From: Tricholoma matsutake
Taxonomy: Eukaryota; Basidiomycota; Agaricomycetes; Agaricales; Tricholomataceae
Direction: 5' to 3'
Assembly: GCA_026075535.2 (NCBI GenBank)
Contig: AP026544.2
Span: forward strand, 9,858,001-9,922,000
Length of the DNA stretch: 64,000 bases
Shown: positions 63,966 through 64,000 of the stretch, piece by piece
Position numbering within the stretch: the stretch's first letter is position 1
Layout of the letters: each line of letters opens with the position of its first letter
The notes under the pieces: model-generated
Database searches by the model: none
Seen by the model: the letters and a program-made list of their open reading frames with translations, nothing else
What the model was told of the DNA's origin: nothing
Made by a program: the position numbers and the translations under genes

Positions 63966-64000
63966 GCAACCTAAGCCTCTAGCAAGGGGAAATCCGAAGT
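63966..64000 (-). mobile_element. Start of another gypsy-2-family gag copy
   Basis: TAAGGGCAACCTAAGCCTCT and the next 15 bases match 9806-9841 with four substitutions, in the same orientation. It is cut by the window edge. Confidence 0.6.

Overview
The window looks like a transposon-packed accessory region of a filamentous basidiomycete genome, most likely a mushroom-forming agaricomycete. I infer this from spliced genes with very short introns (about 45-70 bp, GT...AG), an 18-kb KDZ (Kyakuja-Dileera-Zisupton) DNA transposon with a CxC2-type cysteine cluster, a Ngaro-like tyrosine-recombinase retroelement, Tf1/sushi-like gypsy elements, many hAT-type non-autonomous elements, and host genes of families expanded in these fungi (dynamin-like and AIG1-like GTPases). 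No database search was possible, so the organism is not named.

Only three genes look intact. A dynamin-like GTPase (15863-18893, +, 12 exons, 807 codons) sits in a low-repeat island. An AIG1-like small GTPase (51327-52681, +, 5 exons, 373 codons) and a class-3-type aldehyde dehydrogenase (52841-54870, -, 12 exons including a 9-nt microexon, 480 codons) converge on a second island. In each case my exon model keeps a single open frame from ATG to stop.

Layout: 1-4433, Ty3/gypsy element 1 (minus strand, 5' LTR at 3762-4433) inserted into the pol region of gypsy element 2 (4434 to about 9.9 kb, minus). Element 2 is also split by two hAT-like elements (4494-5316, 5604-6637), and a third (9941-11405) lies upstream of its gag. 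11.6-14.6 kb, a broken Ty1/copia element (minus) with a MITE in its presumed LTR. 14.8-15.1 kb, a 281-bp MITE. 15.8-19.0 kb, the dynamin gene. 19.5-24.7 kb, nested TIR elements, a reverse-transcriptase remnant, a SANT/Myb-like ORF and a solo LTR. 25.1-29.4 kb, a large TIR element with outward-facing tRNA-like modules, with a hAT element inside it. 29.4-30.0 kb, an F-box/LRR-like fragment. 30.4-30.8 kb, a 400-bp MITE. 30866-49311, the KDZ element with 8-bp target duplication, carrying a broken transposase, four other cargo ORFs and a second tRNA-like TIR element. 49.3-49.6 kb, the 3' exon of a disrupted gene. 51.3-54.9 kb, the GTPase/ALDH pair. 55.5-60.7 kb, a degenerate Ngaro-like element (minus) split by a solo LTR. 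61.3-62.2 kb, a long palindrome. The window ends on the first bases of another gypsy-2-family gag.

The three LTRs (3762-4433, 21720-22316, 58644-59328) belong to one family; the last two are solo LTRs with perfect 5-bp target duplications. Most autonomous elements carry nonsense codons or frameshifts, several of them apparent CGA-to-TGA changes. The region therefore reads as layered insertions, several of which can be ordered by nesting and by empty-site comparison, around a few conserved host genes.
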